DNA of 58,800 bases from Terrimicrobiaceae bacterium (GCA_028713285.1 JAQTOP010000011.1:1-58800); one strand, 5' to 3'. Counted from the stretch's first letter, positions 36,876-48,141 are shown. Numbers and translations are program-made. Notes: generated by a model not told the origin, from the letters alone.

Positions 36876-37439
36876 CTACTCCCACGACTTGATGAACTTT
36901 TTGACGTCGCTGTTGGGCTGATTGCCCTTCGGCTTTCCGGTGGACCAGACGAGGACGGTCTTGCGGACCGGGTTGCCGTCGGGCCCATTGACTTCATTAT
37001 CGTAGTTGCCATCGACCCAGATTTGGTAGTCCTGCTTCCAGGGATCCTTGTAGCCGGAGGTGTATCCGCCGCCGCCCGTGGATTCGGCCCCGTTCGCTCC
37101 GGATTTTGCGCGAGGCACCTCCAGAAATACGATCGCACGCGGGTTGTCGGCATTCGTGGTGACTCCGCTCAAGACGTTCATGAGAGCACCCCCAGCATCG
37201 TTGATTTGTAAGTCGCTACCGGCAGCCGCCATCGGCACCTTCCCATACTCCGTAACGTAGGCGTTGATCGCCGTGGCGATTTGCGTCGCATCATTTTTTG
37301 CCTGCGCCCTCTTGGTCGCGTCGAGGGCCGCCTGAATCGCGGGGAACAGCAGCGTCATCAGGATGCCTATGATGGCGATGACGACGAGCAACTCGATGAG
37401 CGTAAAGGCGCGGCGGGGGGATACGGAGGGTGCGGTCAT
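36876..37439 (-). CDS. Prepilin / type II pseudopilin-like protein
   Basis: About 187 residues from the ATG at 37439; the open frame runs further but this start gives a normal short leader. It opens with a class III signal: basic SPRRA, then [16 protein letters not shown], with Glu5 of the mature protein present, cleaved and methylated by a prepilin peptidase. The rest is a globular domain with an alpha-helical spine ([19 protein letters not shown]) and the [18 protein letters not shown] segment typical of GspG-like or PVC-group pseudopilins. No secretion or pilus genes surround it. Divergent to rnr. Confidence 0.85.
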   Translation of the reverse strand: MTAPSVSPRRAFTLIELLVVIAIIGILMTLLFPAIQAALDATKRAQAKNDATQIATAINAYVTEYGKVPMAAAGSDLQINDAGGALMNVLSGVTTNADNPRAIVFLEVPRAKSGANGAESTGGGGYTSGYKDPWKQDYQIWVDGNYDNEVNGPDGNPVRKTVLVWSTGKPKGNQPNSDVKKFIKSWE

Positions 37440-37513
37440 TCGGAGAAAGCGGATGCGTAAATGTCGCCTGCGGCCATGGGCAGGCAAGCATTTTCTTGTC
37501 ATCGAGCGCCGCG

Positions 37514-39709
37514 ATGAAGAAAGTGGCTGGCGTGTCAGGGAATTCGCGGCGAAGAGGCAACCCCCCAGCCGCCGCGCCAGCCGGCGGCGCGAAATCGTTG
37601 CGGCAACGCATCCTCGATCTCGTGCGGAGCCAGGCGCTCGACAAGGTCGAGATTTCCAAGCGGCTGAATCTACCTGAGGGCGACCGGCGGAAGTTGCGCG
37701 ATCTGCTCGGGGAGATGGAGACGTCCGGCCAGATCGCCCGGGTGCGGAAAGATCGCTACGTCGTGCCGCAGGACGCCGACCTCTTCACCGGCACGATCCA
37801 GTTCCACGCCAGCGGCGCGGCGCATGTCCTCAATGAGGAGCGGGGCGCGCCCGACCTCTACGTGAGCGCGGAGAATACCTGGACCGCGATGCACGGCGAC
37901 CGCGTCGTGGCGCGCATCATCAAGGACCGCCCGGCGCCCGACAGCCTGCGCCGGCCCGTTGCCGGAGCCTCGGCGCCGAAGCGCGAAGGCCGCGTGATCC
38001 GCATCCTCAAGCGGGCGAACGAGACGCTCGTCGGCACGCTGCAAAAATCGAAAAACTTTTACTATCTTGCGGCGGACGATCCGCGCTTCGTCCACAACCT
38101 CTATGTGCCCGAGCCCCCCGCCGCGCTGGGCGCGCACATCGGGGACAAGGTCGTCGCCAAACTCGAGGAATGGCCGTCCCGCCACGTGAATCCCGAGGGC
38201 CGCGTGATCGAGGTGCTCGGCCGCGCGGGCGCGCCGGGTGTCGATATCCTCTCGATCATTCGCAAATACAACCTGCCGGAAAAATTCCCCGGCGACGTGG
38301 TGCGCGAGGCGGAGGGGATCTCGCCGCTCGTGGCTGCGGCGGACGCCGCGCACCGCACCGACCTGCGCGACCGGTTCATCGTGACGATCGACCCGGACGA
38401 CGCGAAGGACTTCGACGACGCCATCGAAGTGCAGCGCACGAAAAGCGGCTGGGCCGTGAGCGTGCATATCGCGGACGTGTCGCATTACGTGCGCCCGCGC
38501 ACCGCGCTGGACCGCGAGGCGGTCGTGCGCGGGAACAGCGTGTATCTCGCCGACCGCGTGATCCCCATGCTGCCCGAGGCGCTCAGCAACGGCATCTGCA
38601 GCCTCAAGCCCGCGGTGGATCGGCTCGCGTTCTCGGTTTTCGCCGAGGTTTCGCAGCAGGGGAAAGTTCACGGCGTCCGCTTCGCGAAATCCATCATCCG
38701 CAGTGCGGCGCGCCTCACCTACAAGCAGGCGTTTGCCATCCTGCAAAAGCCGCCGGCGGACGAAGTCGCCCATCGGGTGCATACGGCGTGGGAGCTTTCC
38801 TCGCTGCTGCGCACGCGGCGATTCGAGAAGGGCTCGCTCGATCTTGATTTTCCCGAGGTGAAGGTGTGGCTCGACGAGCTGGGCCATCCCGTGCGCCTCG
38901 AAAAGGTCGAAAACGACATCTCGCACCAGCTCGTCGAGGAATTGATGCTCTTCGCGAACGAGTGTGTCGCCCGCGAGCTGAAGCTCGCCCGGCAGCCGAC
39001 GATCTATCGCGTCCACGAAGATCCCGATCCCGACAAGCTCGCCGAGTATCGGCAGATCGCGCTCACCTACGGGGTGAAATGCGGCGACCTCACGCAGCGC
39101 GAAAATCTCGTGCGGCTCATCGCGGCGACGCGGGGGAAGCCGTTCGAGAATGCCATCAAGATCGCCCTGCTCAAGAGCCTGAAGCGGGCCACTTACGGGC
39201 CCGACCCCCTCGGCCACTACGGCCTCGCGAAGCAGAACTACACGCATTTCACGAGCCCGATCCGCCGCTATGCGGACCTCGTCGTCCACCGCTCGCTCGA
39301 GCGGCATCTGGGCCTCACCAAAAGCGGCCCGGCATCGACCGAACTCGCCGGACTCGCTGAGTATATTTCCACCACCGAGCGCGTTGCCACGGATGCGGAA
39401 CGCGAATCGACACGGCTGAAGAAGCTGGAGTTTTTCCAGGGGCAGGCGTCCACTCGCGGGGGCAAGCCTTTCCCTGCCCGCATCCTCGAGGTGCGCAACT
39501 ACGGCCTGCTCGTCGAGCTCCCGGAGTTCCTGCTCACCGGGCTGGTCCACGTCTCGACGCTCGACGACGATTTCTACCTGCACGACGCCGCGCGCGGACG
39601 ATTCGTCGGGCGCAAGACGCGCCGGACCTATCAGGCCGGGCAGGAAATCGAGGTGATTGTCGCGCGGGTGGACATGCTCAAGCAACAGGTGGACTTCAAG
39701 GCTGTTTGA
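37514..39709 (+). CDS. rnr: Ribonuclease R (RNB family exoribonuclease)
   Basis: A 731-residue 3'-5' exoribonuclease that degrades structured RNA. From the ATG at 37514 there is a helix-turn-helix head (about 28-85), two cold-shock/OB domains (to about 275), the RNB catalytic domain with the metal cluster in [16 protein letters not shown] (291-306), and a C-terminal S1 domain ([20 protein letters not shown] onward). The [21 protein letters not shown] motif is diagnostic. The frame is open 28 codons upstream but overlaps the pseudopilin gene region, so the later ATG is preferred. Confidence 0.95.
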   Translation: MKKVAGVSGNSRRRGNPPAAAPAGGAKSLRQRILDLVRSQALDKVEISKRLNLPEGDRRKLRDLLGEMETSGQIARVRKDRYVVPQDADLFTGTIQFHASGAAHVLNEERGAPDLYVSAENTWTAMHGDRVVARIIKDRPAPDSLRRPVAGASAPKREGRVIRILKRANETLVGTLQKSKNFYYLAADDPRFVHNLYVPEPPAALGAHIGDKVVAKLEEWPSRHVNPEGRVIEVLGRAGAPGVDILSIIRKYNLPEKFPGDVVREAEGISPLVAAADAAHRTDLRDRFIVTIDPDDAKDFDDAIEVQRTKSGWAVSVHIADVSHYVRPRTALDREAVVRGNSVYLADRVIPMLPEALSNGICSLKPAVDRLAFSVFAEVSQQGKVHGVRFAKSIIRSAARLTYKQAFAILQKPPADEVAHRVHTAWELSSLLRTRRFEKGSLDLDFPEVKVWLDELGHPVRLEKVENDISHQLVEELMLFANECVARELKLARQPTIYRVHEDPDPDKLAEYRQIALTYGVKCGDLTQRENLVRLIAATRGKPFENAIKIALLKSLKRATYGPDPLGHYGLAKQNYTHFTSPIRRYADLVVHRSLERHLGLTKSGPASTELAGLAEYISTTERVATDAERESTRLKKLEFFQGQASTRGGKPFPARILEVRNYGLLVELPEFLLTGLVHVSTLDDDFYLHDAARGRFVGRKTRRTYQAGQEIEVIVARVDMLKQQVDFKAV

Positions 39710-39794
39710 CCTGATCCCGCGACTTTACACTTGTGGGCCGCGCGGGCCGCACGATATTGCGGGGTCTCAGCGTCATCGTCGTAACCCAATAGGA

Positions 39795-40007
39795 ATGGAC
39801 AATATCATCCTGGCTCGTGACTTGCAGATCGAGCGCAAGCACTTCTTCATCGAATATCGCGAGAACGAGCGCGGAAAGTTCGTGCGCATCACCGAGGAGG
39901 CGCATGGGCGCCGAAACTCGATCATCATTCCGAGCACGGGCCTTGCGGATTTCGTCCGCTATTTCGACGAGGTTGCGGCTGCCGCAGTCGAGTCGCAGCC
40001 GGCCTGA
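39795..40007 (+). CDS. PUR-alpha-like nucleic-acid-binding protein (DUF3276-type)
   Basis: A 70-residue protein with the PUR repeat pattern: a strand [19 protein letters not shown], then [20 protein letters not shown] and a closing helix [12 protein letters not shown]. Bacterial PUR proteins of this size dimerise and bind single-stranded DNA or RNA; they are typical of Bacteroidota and PVC bacteria. It starts 86 bases after rnr, consistent with an RNA-related role. Confidence 0.8.
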   Translation: MDNIILARDLQIERKHFFIEYRENERGKFVRITEEAHGRRNSIIIPSTGLADFVRYFDEVAAAAVESQPA

Positions 40008-40134
40008 GCGCGCTTCCAGCATCCGATCCCGCCGCCTTCCTGCCGCGGGTGTTTCGTCAACGCCATCCCTTTGCGCGCCGTTGACACCGCCGGCCCGCCT
40101 GTTATCAAGGACGGCTCCCTCTTTTCCTGAATTC

Positions 40135-42924
40135 ATGTCCAAAAAATCCACGAAGAAACTGGCCAAGGCATCCTCCGCAGGCGGCAAAAAATCGAAATAC
40201 GTTTACACTTGGGGCGACGGCAAAGCGGATGGCGACGGCTCCATGAAGCCGCTCCTCGGCGGCAAGGGCGCGAACCTCGCCGAGATGACGCGCATCGGCC
40301 TCCCCGTGCCTCCCGGCTTCACGATTACGACCGAAGTCTGCACCTATTTCTACGACCACAAGCGCAGCTATCCCGCCGAACTCCAGGCGCAGATCGAAAA
40401 GGGCATCGCGAACATGGAGAAGATTATGGGCTGCAAATTCGGCGACGCGTCGGGCTTCCCGCTGCTCGTCGCGGTGCGCTCCGGCGCGCGCGACTCGATG
40501 CCGGGCATGATGGACACGATCCTCAACCTCGGCCTCAACGAGCAGACCGTCCTCTCGCTTGCCACCGCGACGAAAAACGAGCGCTTCGCGTGGGATTGCT
40601 ACCGCCGGTTCATCCAGATGTATGGCGATGTCGTTCTCGGCCTGCAAAAGGAGGAAGGCGAGGATCACGAGCCGTTCGAGGTCGTCATCGAAGCATTCAA
40701 GCAGGAGAAATATCACAAGCATTTTCTCGACAGCGAACTCACCGCCGAAGACCAGCAGGAGCTGGTGAAGCGGTTCAAGGCGCTCGTGAAGGAGCGGACC
40801 GGGCACAGCTTTCCGGATGACCCGTGGGAGCAGCTCAAGGGCGCGGCCGGCGCCGTGTTCGGCTCGTGGATGAACGACCGCGCGATCGTCTATCGCCGCA
40901 AATACAACATCCCGAGCGAGTGGGGCACCGCGGTGAACGTGCAGGCCATGGTCTATGGCAACACGGGCGAGACCTCCGGGAGCGGCGTCGCGTTCACCCG
41001 CAACCCCGCGAACGGCGCGAACGAATTCTACGGCGAGTTCCTCATCAACGCGCAGGGCGAGGATGTCGTCGCCGGGGTGCGCACGCCGGAGCCCGTCGCG
41101 AAGCTCAAGGACCAGATGCCAAAATCCTACGCCGAGCTGTTGAAGGTCCGCAGGATTCTCGAGAAGCATTTCAAGGACGTGCAGGACGTCGAGTTCACCA
41201 TCCAGGACGGCAAGCTGTTCATGCTGCAGACGCGCAACGGCAAGCGCACCGCCGCCGCCGCGCTGAAGTTCTCCATCGACATGCACAAGGAGAAGCTCAT
41301 CGACTGGGAGACAGCCGTGCTGCGCAACCCCGCCGACCAGCTCGATCAGCTCCTCGCGCCGATCTTCGACGCGGTCGAGGTCGGGAATGCCACCTCCATT
41401 GCCACCGGCCTGCCCGCAGGCCCCGGTGCCGCGTCAGGCAAGGTTTATCTCAATGCCGACCGCGCCGCCGCGGCCGCCGCGCGGGGCGAAAAGGTCCTGC
41501 TCGTGCGCAACGAGACCTCCCCGGAGGATTTGCGCGGCATGATCGCGGCGGAGGGCATCCTCACCGCGAAGGGCGGCGTGAGTTCGCACGCCGCGCTCGT
41601 CGCGCGCCAGATGGGCAAGGTCTGCATCTGCGGCGCCAGCGCGCTGCACATCGACTACGAAAAGCGGACGGTCACCGCCAGCGGCCAGACCTTTGCGGAA
41701 GGCGACTTCCTCTCCATCGACGGCACCGCAGGCACTGTCTATGCAGGCCAGGTTGCCACCGCACCGTCGGAAATCGTCAGCGGCACCCTCGAAGGGGACC
41801 AGGCCGCCCGAAAGACCGAGAAATTCAGGAACTTCACGCAACTGATGAAATGGTGCGCGGAGGCGACCCGGCTCGACGTGCGCACGAACGCCGACACGCC
41901 CCAGCAGACCGTGAACGCCCTGGCCTTCGGCGCGACGGGCATCGGCCTCACCCGCACCGAGCACATGTTCTTCGAGGGCGAGCGGATCGACGCGATGCGC
42001 GAGATGATCCTCGCGGACAACGTCGCGGACCGCAAAGCCGCCCTCGCGAAGCTGCTCCCGTATCAGCGCGAGGATTTCACCGGCATCTTCAAGGCGCTCA
42101 AAGGCTACCCTGCCACGATCCGGCTACTCGATCCGCCGCTTCACGAGTTCCTGCCGCACAGCGAGGACCAACAGCGCGACCTATCGGCGAAAATCGGCAT
42201 CCCCGTCGAGAAGATCCAGGCCCGCGTCCACGCGCTCCACGAGTTCAATCCCATGCTGGGCCACCGCGGCTGCCGCCTGGGCATCGCTTATCCCGAGATC
42301 ACCGAGATGCAGGCGCGCGCCATCTTCGAGGCCGCAGCCGAGGTCGCGAAGAAAAAGATCAAGGTCCATCCCGAGGTCATGATTCCCCTCGTGGGCTTCA
42401 AGCGGGAGCTGGATCTCCAGGTCGAGATCGTCCACCGCGTCGCGAAGGAAGTGCAGCGCGAGAAGGGGATAAAGTTCGATTACCTCGTCGGCACGATGAT
42501 CGAGGTGCCGCGCGGTGCGCTCACCGCCGACGAGATCGCGAAGACGGCGGAGTTCTTCAGCTTCGGAACGAACGACCTCACCCAGACCGCGCTCGGCATC
42601 AGCCGCGACGACATGGGCTCGTTTCTGGTGCCCTACACCGAGAACGAAATCTTCAAGAAAAACCCCTTTGCCTCGCTGGACCAGACCGGCGTCGGCCAGC
42701 TCATGGAAATTGCCACCGTCAAAGGCCGCGCCAGCCGCCCGGGCATCAAGCTCGGCATCTGCGGCGAGCACGGCGGCGATCCCGACAGCGTGAAATTCTG
42801 CCACAAACTCGGCCTGAATTACGTCTCCTGCTCGCCCTACCGCGTTCCCGTCGCGCGACTCGCCGCGGCCCAGGCCGCCATCGAAGAGAAGCGCGCCAGC
42901 AAGCCGGCGAAGAAGAAAAAATAG
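40135..42924 (+). CDS. ppdK: Pyruvate, phosphate dikinase
   Basis: A 929-residue enzyme interconverting pyruvate + ATP + phosphate and PEP + AMP + PPi. Order of domains: ATP-grasp nucleotide-binding region (about 25-360; [27 protein letters not shown]), phosphohistidine swivel domain with catalytic His485 in [18 protein letters not shown], and PEP/pyruvate barrel with [12 protein letters not shown] and catalytic Cys876 in [11 protein letters not shown]. The start was set at 40135 because the frame is open upstream only through unrelated sequence. The Lys-rich ends are lineage-specific. In glycolysing bacteria it can act in either direction. Confidence 0.97.
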   Translation: MSKKSTKKLAKASSAGGKKSKYVYTWGDGKADGDGSMKPLLGGKGANLAEMTRIGLPVPPGFTITTEVCTYFYDHKRSYPAELQAQIEKGIANMEKIMGCKFGDASGFPLLVAVRSGARDSMPGMMDTILNLGLNEQTVLSLATATKNERFAWDCYRRFIQMYGDVVLGLQKEEGEDHEPFEVVIEAFKQEKYHKHFLDSELTAEDQQELVKRFKALVKERTGHSFPDDPWEQLKGAAGAVFGSWMNDRAIVYRRKYNIPSEWGTAVNVQAMVYGNTGETSGSGVAFTRNPANGANEFYGEFLINAQGEDVVAGVRTPEPVAKLKDQMPKSYAELLKVRRILEKHFKDVQDVEFTIQDGKLFMLQTRNGKRTAAAALKFSIDMHKEKLIDWETAVLRNPADQLDQLLAPIFDAVEVGNATSIATGLPAGPGAASGKVYLNADRAAAAAARGEKVLLVRNETSPEDLRGMIAAEGILTAKGGVSSHAALVARQMGKVCICGASALHIDYEKRTVTASGQTFAEGDFLSIDGTAGTVYAGQVATAPSEIVSGTLEGDQAARKTEKFRNFTQLMKWCAEATRLDVRTNADTPQQTVNALAFGATGIGLTRTEHMFFEGERIDAMREMILADNVADRKAALAKLLPYQREDFTGIFKALKGYPATIRLLDPPLHEFLPHSEDQQRDLSAKIGIPVEKIQARVHALHEFNPMLGHRGCRLGIAYPEITEMQARAIFEAAAEVAKKKIKVHPEVMIPLVGFKRELDLQVEIVHRVAKEVQREKGIKFDYLVGTMIEVPRGALTADEIAKTAEFFSFGTNDLTQTALGISRDDMGSFLVPYTENEIFKKNPFASLDQTGVGQLMEIATVKGRASRPGIKLGICGEHGGDPDSVKFCHKLGLNYVSCSPYRVPVARLAAAQAAIEEKRASKPAKKKK

Positions 42925-42937
42925 CCGCCCCGCGTCG

Positions 42938-43708
42938 ATGACCACTCCCCTGCGCATCACGGTTTGGGGCGAATATCGCCACGAAAACAAAAACCCGAAG
43001 GTCGCCGCCCTCTATCCGCAGGGCATGCACGAGACCATCGCGGGATTCCTCCGCGCACAGCCGGAGGTTTCGGTGCGCACCGCGACGCTCGACGAACCGG
43101 AGCACGGTTTGACCGAGACCGTGCTGGCGGAAACCGATGTGCTCGTCTGGTGGGGACACATGGCCCACGGCGAGGTGCGGGACGAAGTCGTCGAGCGGGC
43201 GAAGAAGCGCGTGCTCGAGGGGATGGGCCTCATCATGCTGCACTCCGGCCACTACGCGAAACTCTTCAAGGCGCTGCTGGGCACGACCTGTTCGCTGAAA
43301 TGGCGCGAAGCCAACGACAAGGAGCGGCTCTGGAACATTCGTCCCGACCATCCGATCACCCAGGGCATCGGCGAGTATTTCGAGATCCCGTCGGAGGAAA
43401 TGTATGGCGAGCCGTTCGGAATCCCGACGCCGGACGAATTGATTTTCATCTCCTGGTTCACCGGCGGCGAGGTCTTCCGCAGCGGTTGCACGTGGGTTCG
43501 CGGAAACGGGCGCATTTTCTACTTCCGGCCCGGACACGAAACCTACCCGACGTATCATCAGCCCGAGGTGCAGCGGGTCATCACGAATGCCGTGCGCTGG
43601 GCGAAGCCCACCGTCTGCATCCCGGATGTCTGCCCGAACTCCCCGCCCATCGAGGCGCTCCCCGAGGATCCGGAGCGGCAGTTCCGCTCGACCGTGGGGC
43701 ATAAATAG
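42938..43708 (+). CDS. ThuA-like (trehalose-utilisation family) protein
   Basis: A 256-residue member of the ThuA family, a glutamine-amidotransferase-like fold. It has an opening strand [45 protein letters not shown] and a C-terminal [30 protein letters not shown]. Many ThuA proteins act with Gfo/Idh/MocA dehydrogenases in oxidative conversion of sugars, and exactly such a gene follows 18 bases later. The precise substrate is unknown; the family name should not be taken as proof of trehalose use. Confidence 0.88.
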   Translation: MTTPLRITVWGEYRHENKNPKVAALYPQGMHETIAGFLRAQPEVSVRTATLDEPEHGLTETVLAETDVLVWWGHMAHGEVRDEVVERAKKRVLEGMGLIMLHSGHYAKLFKALLGTTCSLKWREANDKERLWNIRPDHPITQGIGEYFEIPSEEMYGEPFGIPTPDELIFISWFTGGEVFRSGCTWVRGNGRIFYFRPGHETYPTYHQPEVQRVITNAVRWAKPTVCIPDVCPNSPPIEALPEDPERQFRSTVGHK

Positions 43709-43726
43709 CCCGCGCCGGAGCCGGAA

Positions 43727-44782
43727 ATGAGCAAAAGGAAAGTTCGACTCGCCGTCATCGGCACCGGCGGCATGGCCAACGTGCATGCCTCGAAGTTCGC
43801 GGAGATTTCGGCCTGCCAGGTGGTCGCTGCCGTCGATATCGACGCGACCCGGGTCGGCGAATTTTGCCGCAAGCACACGATCCTGTCGGCCTTCGCGAGC
43901 GTGGACGGATTGCTGGCCGGGGCGGATTTCGACGCCGTCACCATCGTCACGCCGGATGCCTCCCACGCTCCGCTGGCCATCCGGTGCCTGAAGGCGGGAA
44001 AGCACGTCCTCTGCGAAAAGCCCCTCGCGGCGAATTACCCGGACGCACGCCGCATGGTGGCCGCCGCGCGGAAGGCTGGCGTCATCAACATGGTGAATTT
44101 TTCATATCGCGACTGGCCCTGCATCCAGGCCGTGGCGACGCTCATCCGGCGCGGGGGGCTCGGCGAGATCCGCCACGTGGAAGCCAGCTACCTCCAAGCC
44201 TGGCTCGCGAGCAAGATCTGGGGCGATTGGAGAACGACGCCGGCCTGGCTCTGGCGGCTTTCCTCCCGCCATGGCAGCCTGGGAGTGCTCGGCGACGTCG
44301 GCGTGCATATCGTCGATTTTGCCACCTATCCCGCCGGTCCGATCTCGTCGGTCCATTGCCGGCTGAAGACCTTTCCAAAGGCCCCGGACGACCGCGTGGG
44401 AGAATACATCCTCGATGCGAACGATTCCGCCGTCCTCGACGTGGAGTTTCGCAACGGCGCAATCGGAACGATCCAAACCACCCGCTGGGCCGGCGGACAC
44501 GCCAATCGCCTGTTCCTTAAAATTTACGGAACCAAGGGCTCGGTGGAAATCGATTCCGACCGCACGACCACGGGATACCGGTTGTGCGCCGGCAAGGATC
44601 TCGATCTCGGGAAATGGAAGGAAGTCGAAGCGCGCGCCGTTCCGAACAACTACCAGCGCTTCGTCAAATCCATCCTCACCGGAGTCCAGGATCAGCCCGA
44701 TTTCGCCCGCGGCGCCGAGGTTCAGAAAATCCTCGACGTCTGCTTCAAGTCCGACGCGGCGCACAAGCCCCTGGCCGTTTGA
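43727..44782 (+). CDS. Gfo/Idh/MocA-family NAD(P)-dependent dehydrogenase
   Basis: A 351-residue two-domain oxidoreductase. The Rossmann half has the dinucleotide loop AVIGTGGMANVHASKF, VAAVDID, the DAVTIVTPDASHAPLA strand and the family signature AGKHVLCEKPLAAN with the catalytic Lys. The C-terminal alpha/beta domain contains GVLGDVGVHIVDFATY and the sheet that holds the sugar. Substrates in this family are sugars, inositols or sugar derivatives. Pairing with ThuA suggests a keto-sugar pathway. It ends 37 bases from the convergent M20 gene. Confidence 0.9.
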   Translation: MSKRKVRLAVIGTGGMANVHASKFAEISACQVVAAVDIDATRVGEFCRKHTILSAFASVDGLLAGADFDAVTIVTPDASHAPLAIRCLKAGKHVLCEKPLAANYPDARRMVAAARKAGVINMVNFSYRDWPCIQAVATLIRRGGLGEIRHVEASYLQAWLASKIWGDWRTTPAWLWRLSSRHGSLGVLGDVGVHIVDFATYPAGPISSVHCRLKTFPKAPDDRVGEYILDANDSAVLDVEFRNGAIGTIQTTRWAGGHANRLFLKIYGTKGSVEIDSDRTTTGYRLCAGKDLDLGKWKEVEARAVPNNYQRFVKSILTGVQDQPDFARGAEVQKILDVCFKSDAAHKPLAV

Positions 44783-44818
44783 ATCGGACGTTGCCGTGGA
44801 AGGCCGACGGCCCGGCCC

Positions 44819-45919
44819 CTAGATCTCTCGCAGGAATCTCTTGAAAAACGCCACGCCGGCTTCGAGATCGGCGACGGCCAGGAATTCGTCCTTTGTGTGC
44901 GCCTGGGCGATGGAGCCCGGCCCCAGCGCCACCGCCGGCACGCCCCGCTCCGCAAAACTCGCGGCGTCGCAAAACCACGCCGCCGTCGCCAGGCCCGCAC
45001 CCGAGCGCTCGAGCGCGTGAATCACCGGATGCTCCGGCTCGGTGAACATCGGCTGCGCCTGCCAGCTCTCGATCTCCAGCCCGGCGCTGGCGGCGCGCAG
45101 TCGCTCGAAGACCGGATCGAGATTTTGCCCTGGGATCGTGCGAATATCCACCGCCGCCTCGCAGGCATCCGGGACGATGTTCGACTTCGTGCCGCCGCGA
45201 ATCGTGCCCGCGCTGATCGTCGGCGAGCCGAGCGCCGGATGCCGGAAGGTCGCGAGCGACGGCGCGATCTCGTCGCGAATGCACCGCAGCACGTCGGCCA
45301 TCTTGTAGAGCGCATTCTCGCCCAGCTCCGGGGCCGACGCATGGACCGCCCTGCCGCGCGTGCGCAGCGTGAGCCACGCCGAGCCCTTGGTCGCGTTGAC
45401 CACCTGGAGCCCGGTCGGTTCGCCGACGATCACAAAATCAAATCGTTCGCTCGCTGCCAGCGCCCTCGAGCCGTGCAGGCAGGCCTCCTCGCCCATCAGC
45501 CCGGCGAACCAGATTTCGCAGGATCGGCTGGCAAGCAAATCGCGGCTCTCCCCGAGCGCCCACAGCATCGCCGCCAGCGAGCCCTTGGTATCCGAGGCGC
45601 CCCGGCCCCAGATCTTTTCGTCCCGCAGCCCTCCGTCGAAGGGATCGATCGTCATGCCGCCCACGCTCACGGTGTCGGTATGGGGCGCGAGCAGCAGGCG
45701 GGCTTTGTCCGAACGATCCGACGGAAACCGCGCCACGACATTCGGCCTCCCCGGCAGGATTTCGGTCAGCGTCACCTCCGCGCCAAGGTTGCGCAGAAAT
45801 GCGGCAATAAATTCCGCGATTTGCCCTTCGCCGACGTGCGGCGTGCCGGGATCGCCATCCGGATTCACGCTTGGAATACGGATCAACTCCTGAAGCAGCT
45901 CAATGACGTTCGCGGGCAT
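44819..45919 (-). CDS. M20-family zinc deacylase (ArgE/DapE-like)
   Basis: A 366-residue co-catalytic zinc hydrolase. Metal and catalytic residues are in place: His80 and Asp82 in LLLAPHTDTV, bridging Asp110 in WGRGASDTKG, Glu144-Glu145 in MGEEACLHG, Glu in VGEPTGLQV and a late His (about 341) in AHTKDEF. Residues about 175-285 form the lid/dimerisation domain. Family members remove N-acyl groups from amino acids (acetylornithine, succinyl-diaminopimelate) or cleave small peptides; which one cannot be told here and no arginine or lysine genes adjoin. It lies 68 bases downstream of the epimerase gene on the same strand. Confidence 0.88.
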   Translation of the reverse strand: MPANVIELLQELIRIPSVNPDGDPGTPHVGEGQIAEFIAAFLRNLGAEVTLTEILPGRPNVVARFPSDRSDKARLLLAPHTDTVSVGGMTIDPFDGGLRDEKIWGRGASDTKGSLAAMLWALGESRDLLASRSCEIWFAGLMGEEACLHGSRALAASERFDFVIVGEPTGLQVVNATKGSAWLTLRTRGRAVHASAPELGENALYKMADVLRCIRDEIAPSLATFRHPALGSPTISAGTIRGGTKSNIVPDACEAAVDIRTIPGQNLDPVFERLRAASAGLEIESWQAQPMFTEPEHPVIHALERSGAGLATAAWFCDAASFAERGVPAVALGPGSIAQAHTKDEFLAVADLEAGVAFFKRFLREI

Positions 45920-45987
45920 GGTTCCGGCCTCAGACGCAGGTCACAAAGGGCCTCCCCGCGGGCTCCATTGTGTCTTCGCGCGAGTCC

Positions 45988-46938
45988 TCACGACTTTTTC
46001 AGCCCCCGATACCACTCGACGAATTTCGGAATCCCTTCGGCGATCTTCGTGCGCGGATCGTAGCCAAGCAGGCGGCGTGCCTTGGATATATCGGCGCAGG
46101 TGAGCGGCATGTCGCCCTTCTGCTCGGGAAGCTGGCGGATTGCGGCCTTTTTCCCGAGGGCGTTTTCGAGCGCGGCGATGAGTTCGTTGAGCGTGGTCGT
46201 CTCGCTTTCGCCGAGGTTGAAAATCGCGAACGGCTCGTCGCGATACGCGATGGCGCCCAGCACGCCCTGCACGATGTCGTCGATATACGTGTAGTCGCGC
46301 CGCGTGCCGCCATCGCCGAATTTCGGGATCGCCTCCCCGCGCTCGATCATGTCCGTGAATTTGTAGATCGCGAGGTCCGGCCGCTGGCCCGGCCCATAGA
46401 CCGTAAAGAAGCGCAGGCACACGACGCGCATCCCGTGCAGATACGAAAAGTTCCCGCAGAGCTGCTCTCCGGCAAGCTTCGTGGCCGCATAGGGGCTGAG
46501 CGTCTGCGGGAGCGCGAGCTCCTCGGAAAAGGGCACGGTCTTCGCGAGGCCATAGACGGACGAGCTGGATGCGAAGATGAATTGATTCGTCCCGGCAGCC
46601 CGCGCGCCCTCGAGCAAGTTGTAGGTGCCCGTGACATTCGTCTCGATGTAGCCCCGGGGATCCTCAATCGACGGGCGCACCCCCGCCCGCGCGGCAAGGT
46701 GGGCGATGGCGTCGAATTTTCCTTCTGCGAGAATGCGCTGCACCCCGGCGAAGTCGGTAATATCGACGTCGAAGATCTGCGCGCGTCCGCCAAAGCTCTC
46801 GACGTTTGCCCGCTTGATCCCGGGCGCGTAGAAGTCCGTGAAATTGTCGATCACCCCGACCTCGTGACCCTCGTCCAGCAAACGGCGGACCAGGTGCGAG
46901 CCGATAAACCCGGCCCCGCCGGTTACAACGATCTTCAT
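45988..46938 (-). CDS. NAD-dependent nucleotide-sugar epimerase (UDP-glucuronate 4-epimerase-like)
   Basis: A 316-residue extended short-chain dehydrogenase. NAD is bound by VTGGAGFIGSHLVRRL (5-20) and an acidic VIDNF end of the second strand. The catalytic triad is Ser around 126 in FASSSSVYG and Tyr150-x3-Lys154 in YAATKLAGEQL. RFFTVYGPGQRPDLAIYKF and GTRRDYTYIDDIVQG follow the UDP-glucuronate 4-epimerase branch, which makes UDP-galacturonate for polysaccharides. A UDP-glucose or related epimerase cannot be excluded. No other sugar-nucleotide genes are adjacent. Confidence 0.88.
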   Translation of the reverse strand: MKIVVTGGAGFIGSHLVRRLLDEGHEVGVIDNFTDFYAPGIKRANVESFGGRAQIFDVDITDFAGVQRILAEGKFDAIAHLAARAGVRPSIEDPRGYIETNVTGTYNLLEGARAAGTNQFIFASSSSVYGLAKTVPFSEELALPQTLSPYAATKLAGEQLCGNFSYLHGMRVVCLRFFTVYGPGQRPDLAIYKFTDMIERGEAIPKFGDGGTRRDYTYIDDIVQGVLGAIAYRDEPFAIFNLGESETTTLNELIAALENALGKKAAIRQLPEQKGDMPLTCADISKARRLLGYDPRTKIAEGIPKFVEWYRGLKKS

Positions 46939-47007
46939 CGACGCACCCTACCGGGCGCGAAAAAATGCCGGCAAGGATTTTCCCCGGGGAACAATGTTGT
47001 CCGCGCG

Positions 47008-47727
47008 ATGCGGCGCGCTACGCTGCGGCGGATGGATCGGCGCTTTACGGCAGCCAGCGCGAGCCGCTTCGCGATTCTGCTCACCGTTTGCGGGGCGCTC
47101 CTTTTGCTCATCGGCGCGCTCACGGTGCGTTACATCGTGGTGGACCTGCCGGCGATGGTCGCTCAACGCACGATGCACGGTGCGGCGGATACCGCCCGCG
47201 AGATCGCGACGCAGGTCGCCGCGGCGTTCCAGGTGCAGCCGAAGGTCGTTCTTGGTGGCAGGATCCTGGTTGCGCAACGCAGCGAAGTCCTGAAGCTCGT
47301 GACGCTGGAGCAATCGCTCACCGAGCGGCAGCGGCTCGACGAATCGTGGCTCCACAGCACCAAGACCCTCGAAATCGAAGGCGACTTCGTGATCCGCGCG
47401 GGATTCGACCTCGCAAAGCCGTTTGTGGTCGAGATCGACGAATCCTCGGGCGTGCTGCGCGTCACTCTGCCGCCCGCCGAGATTCTCGCGACCGATCTGC
47501 AGGACGTGCGATTTCTCCATGACGAGGATGGGCTTTGGAACCGGCTCACCGCCGACGACCGCGAGCGGGCGCTTCGCGACCTGCGGCTGCGCGTGGCCCG
47601 GCGCGCCGCGGAGTCGGACCTGCGCGATCGCGCCCGGGCCAGCGCGGAGAAACGCCTCACCGACCTGCTTTCACGGGATGGACACACCGTCACGTTTCAA
47701 ACCGGCAAGAGATCGAAAGCGCCCTGA
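47008..47727 (+). CDS. DUF4230-like membrane-anchored protein
   Basis: About 239 residues from the ATG at 47008; an in-frame ATG at 47032 is equally possible. A basic head precedes one membrane helix (about 19-41, FAILLTVCGALLLLIGALTV), after which the protein is probably exported. The core (about 75-190) contains LKLVTLEQSLTERQ, a segment LEIEGDFVIRAGFDLAKPF and VTLPPAEILATDLQDVRFLHDEDGLWN-like strands (given here in part), the DUF4230 arrangement. The charged helical tail follows. Function is unknown. Divergent from the epimerase gene with 69 bases between. Confidence 0.7.
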   Translation: MRRATLRRMDRRFTAASASRFAILLTVCGALLLLIGALTVRYIVVDLPAMVAQRTMHGAADTAREIATQVAAAFQVQPKVVLGGRILVAQRSEVLKLVTLEQSLTERQRLDESWLHSTKTLEIEGDFVIRAGFDLAKPFVVEIDESSGVLRVTLPPAEILATDLQDVRFLHDEDGLWNRLTADDRERALRDLRLRVARRAAESDLRDRARASAEKRLTDLLSRDGHTVTFQTGKRSKAP

Positions 47728-47910
47728 GGGAAGCCCCGCTCTTCCCCCCAGATGACCGCCCGGCAGGCATCCAGGACCGGTGAGTCCGCGCATACCTCTG
47801 AGAGACAACGACTATGGGAATCTTCGCCGCCCGGGCCCGACGCCCTTTGGGGTTGACTCCGCGGGGCGGCCGAGAGTTGCCTCTCCCCTGCCGCTGCGAT
47901 TACCAAAATC
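47728..47910. other. Intergenic region without recognised gene
   Basis: A 183-base, very GC-rich stretch before the anti-sigma-like gene. Several short inverted repeats are possible because of the composition, but no riboswitch or terminator is recognised. It presumably contains the promoter of the next gene. Confidence 0.4.
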
Positions 47911-48141
47911 ATGATCAATGAAGCCAAACAGGATCTCGCGACTCAATACGTGCTCGGCCAACTCGAGCCCGAAGAAGAGGCGCGCCTTCGTGCGATGCTA
48001 AGCGGCGATCCGGAGTTGCAACGCTTCATTTCCGAGCTCCGGGAGGCGGCCGCCAAAATGGCGCTTGCGACCCCGCCGCAGACCCCGCCACCGGAGTTGA
48101 TCCGCCGGATTCTCGATCAAGTCCGCAAGGACGCGGAATAG
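47911..48141 (+). CDS. Small anti-sigma-like helical protein
   Basis: A 76-residue soluble protein. TQYVLGQLEPEEEARLRAML, followed by a helix FISELREAAAKMA and a Pro-rich linker, resembles the N-terminal sigma-binding unit of RskA/ChrR-type anti-sigma factors (the cupin anti-sigma gene at 52.2 kb has a matching HAIGTLEPDEAAQLEALL stretch). It lacks the zinc-binding His/Cys residues and any membrane or sensor domain. No sigma gene is next to it. It may be a stand-alone sigma-binding or adaptor protein; function is inferred. Confidence 0.55.
   Translation: MINEAKQDLATQYVLGQLEPEEEARLRAMLSGDPELQRFISELREAAAKMALATPPQTPPPELIRRILDQVRKDAE

Noticed and set aside
40824-42941. 705-codon frame overlapping ppdK in another phase
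   Set aside because: Arg/Pro/Ala-rich out-of-frame reading of ppdK; ppdK carries the complete conserved motifs.
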